Source of the DNA: JBBQXK01 sp038251625
Lineage (GTDB): Bacteria; Pseudomonadota; Alphaproteobacteria; Rhodobacterales; Rhodobacteraceae
NCBI GenBank assembly: GCA_038251625.1
Contig: JBBSBE010000092.1
Coordinates: 1 to 15,922, forward strand
Length of the DNA stretch: 15,922 nucleotides
Reading direction: 5' to 3'
Shown here: positions 13,487 through 15,922 of the stretch, piece by piece
Position numbering within the stretch: position 1 is the stretch's first letter
Layout: every line of letters starts with the position of its first letter
Position numbers and translations under genes: made by a program
Notes under the pieces: generated by a model
Database searches by the model: none
What the model was told of the DNA's origin: nothing
Seen by the model: the letters and a program-made list of their open reading frames with translations, nothing else

Positions 13487-13914
13487 GGGGCTAGCCGGTC
13501 CAGAAGGATGCCGCGATTGACCGTGATGTCGGCAATCGTCATATCGTCCAGAACGGACAAGAACGCACGCAAAGCCCTTTGTATTCCGCGTGATAGGTGG
13601 CAGACACCTTCCAGCGGACAGGTGTTGGTTGCGGGATTGAAACACTCGACCAGTTCCAGTGGGGCTTCGGTCCAGCGCACGACCTCGCCGACGGTGATCT
13701 GGTCGGCGGGCCGGGCCAGGCGCATGCCGCCATTGCGACCGCGAATCGTCTGGATGTAGCCGCGCTGGCCCAACTCGTGCGAGACTTTCACCAGATGCGC
13801 CTTCGAGATGCGGTGGGCGCGTGACACCTCGTCCACCGTGACGATGGCGGGATCGCGCAGAGCGACATACTGCAAGGTGCGTAGGGCAAAGGTCGAATAC
13901 TGGGTCAAATGCAC
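13465..13914 (-). CDS. Rrf2-family iron-sulfur regulator (NsrR/RirA-like)
   Basis: 149-residue winged-helix transcription factor, starting at a GTG (13914) with AGGAG 9-10 nt upstream. The N-terminus VHLTQYSTFALRTLQYVAL matches the usual M-x-LT-x-x-(S/T)-x-YALR start. The recognition-helix region is VSRAHRISKAHLVKVSHELG (30-49) and the wing IRGRNGGMRLA (57-67). Three cysteines, Cys91, Cys99 and Cys105 (ECFNPATNTCPLEGVC), have the numbering and spacing of RirA; NsrR proteins of alphaproteobacteria can share it. So an iron-sulfur cluster sensing nitric oxide, iron or redox state is likely; which one cannot be decided here. It is divergent from the peroxiredoxin-cydA genes, its probable targets, and its 3' end overlaps bigR. 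Confidence 0.85.
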   Translation of the reverse strand: MHLTQYSTFALRTLQYVALRDPAIVTVDEVSRAHRISKAHLVKVSHELGQRGYIQTIRGRNGGMRLARPADQITVGEVVRWTEAPLELVECFNPATNTCPLEGVCHLSRGIQRALRAFLSVLDDMTIADITVNRGILLDRLAPQQSGAQ

Positions 13915-13940
13915 GCGATGCGTCTCCTGTGACAAAATGT

Positions 13941-14005
13941 TCCATAATGGATATAGCTTTTTGACGTGCATCACAATAGTTGTGCGCATAATGATACTTT
14001 ATGGA
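13941..14005. promoter_or_regulatory. AT-rich control region with repeated palindromes between the Rrf2 gene and peroxiredoxin
   Basis: TCCATAATGGA (13941-13951) is a palindrome around a central A. CATAA-N7-TTATG (13987-14003), extended to TTATGGA (13999-14005), reuses the same half-site. The shared CATAATG starts at 13943 and 13987, 44 bp apart, about four helical turns. Between them, TTGAC-GTGC-ATCAC (13961-13974) is a degenerate FNR/CRP-family box with two mismatches. These are candidate operators for the Rrf2 regulator and a second activator; I cannot fix clear -35/-10 pairs. Confidence 0.45.
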
Positions 14006-14039
14006 GCGCAATCCGCGAGTCGTCCGCATCTCAGTGGGA

Positions 14040-14083
14040 CTGCATCACCAGATGCAGATCAGCACCGGGCCCGTCCGGGCCTG
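14040..14083 (+). other. Two hairpins in the peroxiredoxin leader
   Basis: CTGCATC-ACCA-GATGCAG (14040-14057) is a perfect 7-bp stem with a 4-nt loop. Close behind, GGCCCG-TC-CGGGCC (14068-14081) is a GC-only inverted repeat. Both lie in the 150 bp before the peroxiredoxin ATG and are not followed by a T-run, so they are not ordinary terminators. If transcription starts near the AT-rich region at 13990-14005, they sit in the 5' leader. Confidence 0.4.
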
Positions 14084-14155
14084 CTAACCTGACGTGCGGG
14101 CCTTGCTTTTGAACTGCCACCCACCGCCATCACAACCCTGTGCAGGAGACGACCC

Positions 14156-14782
14156 ATGAGCATCCATATCGGCGACACCGCGCCTGATTTCACCGCTGAC
14201 ACATCGACCGGAAAGATCAGCTTTCATGACTGGATCGGCAGCGATTGGGTCTTCTTCTTCAGCCACCCCGGCGATTTCACCCCTGTCTGCACCACCGAAG
14301 TGGGCCGCACCGCGCAGCTGGCCGATGCGTTCGCCAAGCGTCATGTCAAGCCACTTGGCCTGTCAACCGACGCGGTGGAAGAACATCTGAGCTGGATCGC
14401 TGACGTCAATGACACGCAGCACACGACCGTCACCTTTCCCATCGTCGCCGACCCGGACAGCACTGTGGCGCGCCTCTATGGTATGATCCACCCGCACGAA
14501 AGCGAAACGGCTGCGGTGCGGTCGGTTTTCATCATCGACCCCGACAAGAAAATCAGGCTGACGATGACCTATCCGATGAGCGTCGGGCGCAACTTTGAAG
14601 AGATTTTGCGCGTGATCGATGCGCTGCAAACCGGGGATGCGAACCGGATCGCGACGCCTGCAGACTGGGTTCCGGGGGGGATTGTCATCATCCCGAATTC
14701 CATCAAGGACGCCGAGGCCAAGGTGCTGTTTCCGCAAGGCTGGACGGAAGTGCGTCCCTATCTGCGCACCACCACGCTCTGA
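14156..14782 (+). CDS. 1-Cys peroxiredoxin (Prx6 subfamily)
   Basis: 208-residue thioredoxin-fold peroxidase that reduces hydrogen peroxide, alkyl hydroperoxides or peroxynitrite. The active-site motif is HPGDFTPVC (37-45), with Cys45 as peroxidatic cysteine and Thr42 beside it. It is the only cysteine in the protein, which defines the 1-Cys mechanism and implies an external thiol reductant. The C-terminal Prx6 domain (TPADWVPGGIVIIPN, then LFPQGWTEVRPYLR) is complete. CAGGAGA lies 7 nt or so before the ATG. The gene is divergent from the Rrf2 regulator and 55 nt upstream of cydA, so the two are probably cotranscribed. No signal peptide: cytosolic. Confidence 0.92.
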   Translation: MSIHIGDTAPDFTADTSTGKISFHDWIGSDWVFFFSHPGDFTPVCTTEVGRTAQLADAFAKRHVKPLGLSTDAVEEHLSWIADVNDTQHTTVTFPIVADPDSTVARLYGMIHPHESETAAVRSVFIIDPDKKIRLTMTYPMSVGRNFEEILRVIDALQTGDANRIATPADWVPGGIVIIPNSIKDAEAKVLFPQGWTEVRPYLRTTTL

Positions 14783-14837
14783 CACCTTCCCCGAGGCCAT
14801 CCGCCCGGGACAAACCTGACACCAACCGGAGTATCCC

Positions 14838-15922
14838 ATGCTGCCCGACATCTCGGCCCTTGATCTTGCGCGGATGCAATTCGCCTTTACGGTCAGCTTT
14901 CACATCATATTCCCGGTGTTTTCCATCGGGTTGGCCAGCTATCTGGCCGTGCTGAACGGGCTGCATCTGGCGACAGGCAAGCCGGTGTATCTGGATCTGT
15001 TCAACTACTGGAAGAAGATCTTTGCCGTGGCCTTCGGCATGGGCGTCGTGTCGGGCATCGTGATGTCTTATCAGTTCGGCACCAACTGGAGCGTGTTCTC
15101 GGACAAGACGGGCCCGGTGCTTGGCCCCTTGATGGGATACGAGGTGCTGTCGGCGTTTTTCCTTGAAGCGGGCTTTCTGGGCGTGATGCTTTTCGGGCGC
15201 GAACGTGTCGGCGAAAAGCTGCACTTCTTTGCCACGCTGATGGTGGCAGCGGGCACCTTTATGTCGGCCTTCTGGATCCTGTCGGTGAACTCTTGGATGC
15301 AGACGCCTGCCGGTTATGGGATGAATGCCGAAGGGCAGTTCATCGTCGAAAGCTGGTGGGCGGTGATCTTCAACCCATCCTTCCCGTATCGTCTGGTGCA
15401 CATGGTGCTGGCGGCCTATCTGACCACCGCCTTTGTCGTGGGTGGAGTAGCGGCCCTGCACCTTTTGCGGGACCGGACCAATCAGGGCGCGCGGGTTATG
15501 TTTTCCATGGCGATGTGGATGGCCGTGATCGTCGCCCCCTTGCAGATCGCGGCGGGTGACGCACACGGCATCAACACGCTGGAACATCAGCCCGCCAAAG
15601 TCATGGCGATGGAAGGACACTACGAAAGCCACCCCGATGGTGCGCCGCTGATTCTGTTTGGCATCCCGAACCCCGCCGAACGCCGGATCGACTATGCCGT
15701 CCAGATCCCCAAGCTGTCGTCGCTGATCCTGAAGCATGACCTGAACGCGCCGTTGGCGGGCCTTGATACGATCGACGATGCACTGGAACCCCCCGTCGCT
15801 ATCCTGTTTTGGAGCTTTCGGATCATGGTCGGCATCGGCTTTGCCATGCTGGGTCTGGGTTTTTGGAGCTTGCTTGCCCGCTTTCGCCAGCACCTTTACA
15901 GCGCCCCCTGGCTTTATCGTGC
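14838..15922 (+). CDS. cydA: Cytochrome bd ubiquinol oxidase subunit I, short Q-loop (CioA-like) form, 3' end outside window
   Basis: Terminal oxidase subunit; 361 codons are present and the frame runs off the window. The ATG has GGAG 6 nt upstream. Haem ligands and key residues are visible: His22 (SFHIIFP), Glu102 and Glu110 (YEVLSAFFLEAG, equivalent to Glu99/Glu107), His188 (RLVHMV), Lys254 and Glu259 (PAKVMAMEG, equivalent to Lys252/Glu257) and Met330 (FWSFRIMVG, equivalent to Met393 of E. coli). Met330 comes about 65 residues earlier than in E. coli, relative to matched upstream residues, so the Q-loop is the short type found in CIO (cyanide-insensitive) oxidases. It follows the peroxiredoxin gene by 55 nt. 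Subunit II (cydB) should lie just downstream. bd oxidases as a class resist sulfide and nitric oxide, which suits this neighbourhood. Confidence 0.93.
   Translation, partial: MLPDISALDLARMQFAFTVSFHIIFPVFSIGLASYLAVLNGLHLATGKPVYLDLFNYWKKIFAVAFGMGVVSGIVMSYQFGTNWSVFSDKTGPVLGPLMGYEVLSAFFLEAGFLGVMLFGRERVGEKLHFFATLMVAAGTFMSAFWILSVNSWMQTPAGYGMNAEGQFIVESWWAVIFNPSFPYRLVHMVLAAYLTTAFVVGGVAALHLLRDRTNQGARVMFSMAMWMAVIVAPLQIAAGDAHGINTLEHQPAKVMAMEGHYESHPDGAPLILFGIPNPAERRIDYAVQIPKLSSLILKHDLNAPLAGLDTIDDALEPPVAILFWSFRIMVGIGFAMLGLGFWSLLARFRQHLYSAPWLYR

Noticed and set aside
14703..15893. 396-codon minus-strand open frame opposite cydA
   Set aside because: The plus strand encodes a fully conserved cytochrome bd subunit I here. 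The antisense product is low-complexity and histidine/arginine-rich.
1..15922. CRISPR arrays, tRNA or rRNA genes, phage or conjugation genes
   Set aside because: No regularly spaced repeats, cloverleaf sequences, integrase or phage-like frames were seen. The only mobile DNA is the IS5-family remnant.

Overview
The window looks like the chromosome of a facultatively sulfide-oxidising alphaproteobacterium, probably of the Rhodobacteraceae/Rhodobacterales. The evidence is high GC, FnrL-type boxes (TTGAT-N4-ATCAA), a SqrR/BigR-type sulfide repressor, and an Rrf2 regulator with RirA/NsrR-like cysteine spacing. No species can be named from the sequence alone.

Layout. (1) Positions 1-606, minus strand: the N-terminal two thirds or less of a sulfide:quinone oxidoreductase (SQR). 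Upstream of it is a perfect FNR box with a correctly spaced -10. (2) 899-4032, plus strand: a tightly coupled DevBCA-type exporter (membrane-fusion protein, FtsX-like permease, ATPase). (3) 4255-4965, plus strand: an unrecognised secreted all-helical protein that looks like two cytochrome c'/b562-like units without heme motifs. It has its own FNR-type box with the same geometry as the one at the SQR. (4) 4966-5828: a scarred region holding the last helix of a cytochrome b561 gene and an internally deleted IS5-family element. (5) 13100 down to 5830, minus strand: a nine-gene sulfide/persulfide operon. In order of transcription it encodes a DUF2892 membrane protein, a DUF2202 ferritin-like periplasmic protein, PmpA, PmpB, a persulfide dioxygenase (Blh/ETHE1-like), a rhodanese-like TIGR01244 protein, a TIGR01244-SQR fusion, a SulP anion transporter and a methyltransferase. 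(6) 13163-13486, plus strand: the divergent BigR/SqrR repressor, sharing a compact 62-bp promoter/operator with the operon. (7) 13465-13914, minus strand: an Rrf2 regulator whose 3' end overlaps bigR, and divergent from it a 1-Cys peroxiredoxin and a short-Q-loop cytochrome bd subunit I that runs off the window.

How the genes fit together (inference). Sulfide or polysulfide oxidises the BigR cysteines and releases the divergent promoter. The fused SQR oxidises sulfide to persulfide, rhodanese-like domains move the sulfane sulfur, and the dioxygenase makes sulfite. PmpAB and SulP move sulfur species or anions across the membrane. A bd-type oxidase, a class known to resist sulfide, could keep respiration going while haem-copper oxidases are inhibited. 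The first SQR is probably under oxygen (FNR) control instead of BigR control, so the window holds two SQRs of different types with different apparent switches. The individual families are known. The less ordinary points are the TIGR01244-SQR fusion beside its own paralogue, the ferritin-like protein in the operon, the duplicated helical protein, and the IS-associated loss of cytochrome b561 at the operon's 3' end.
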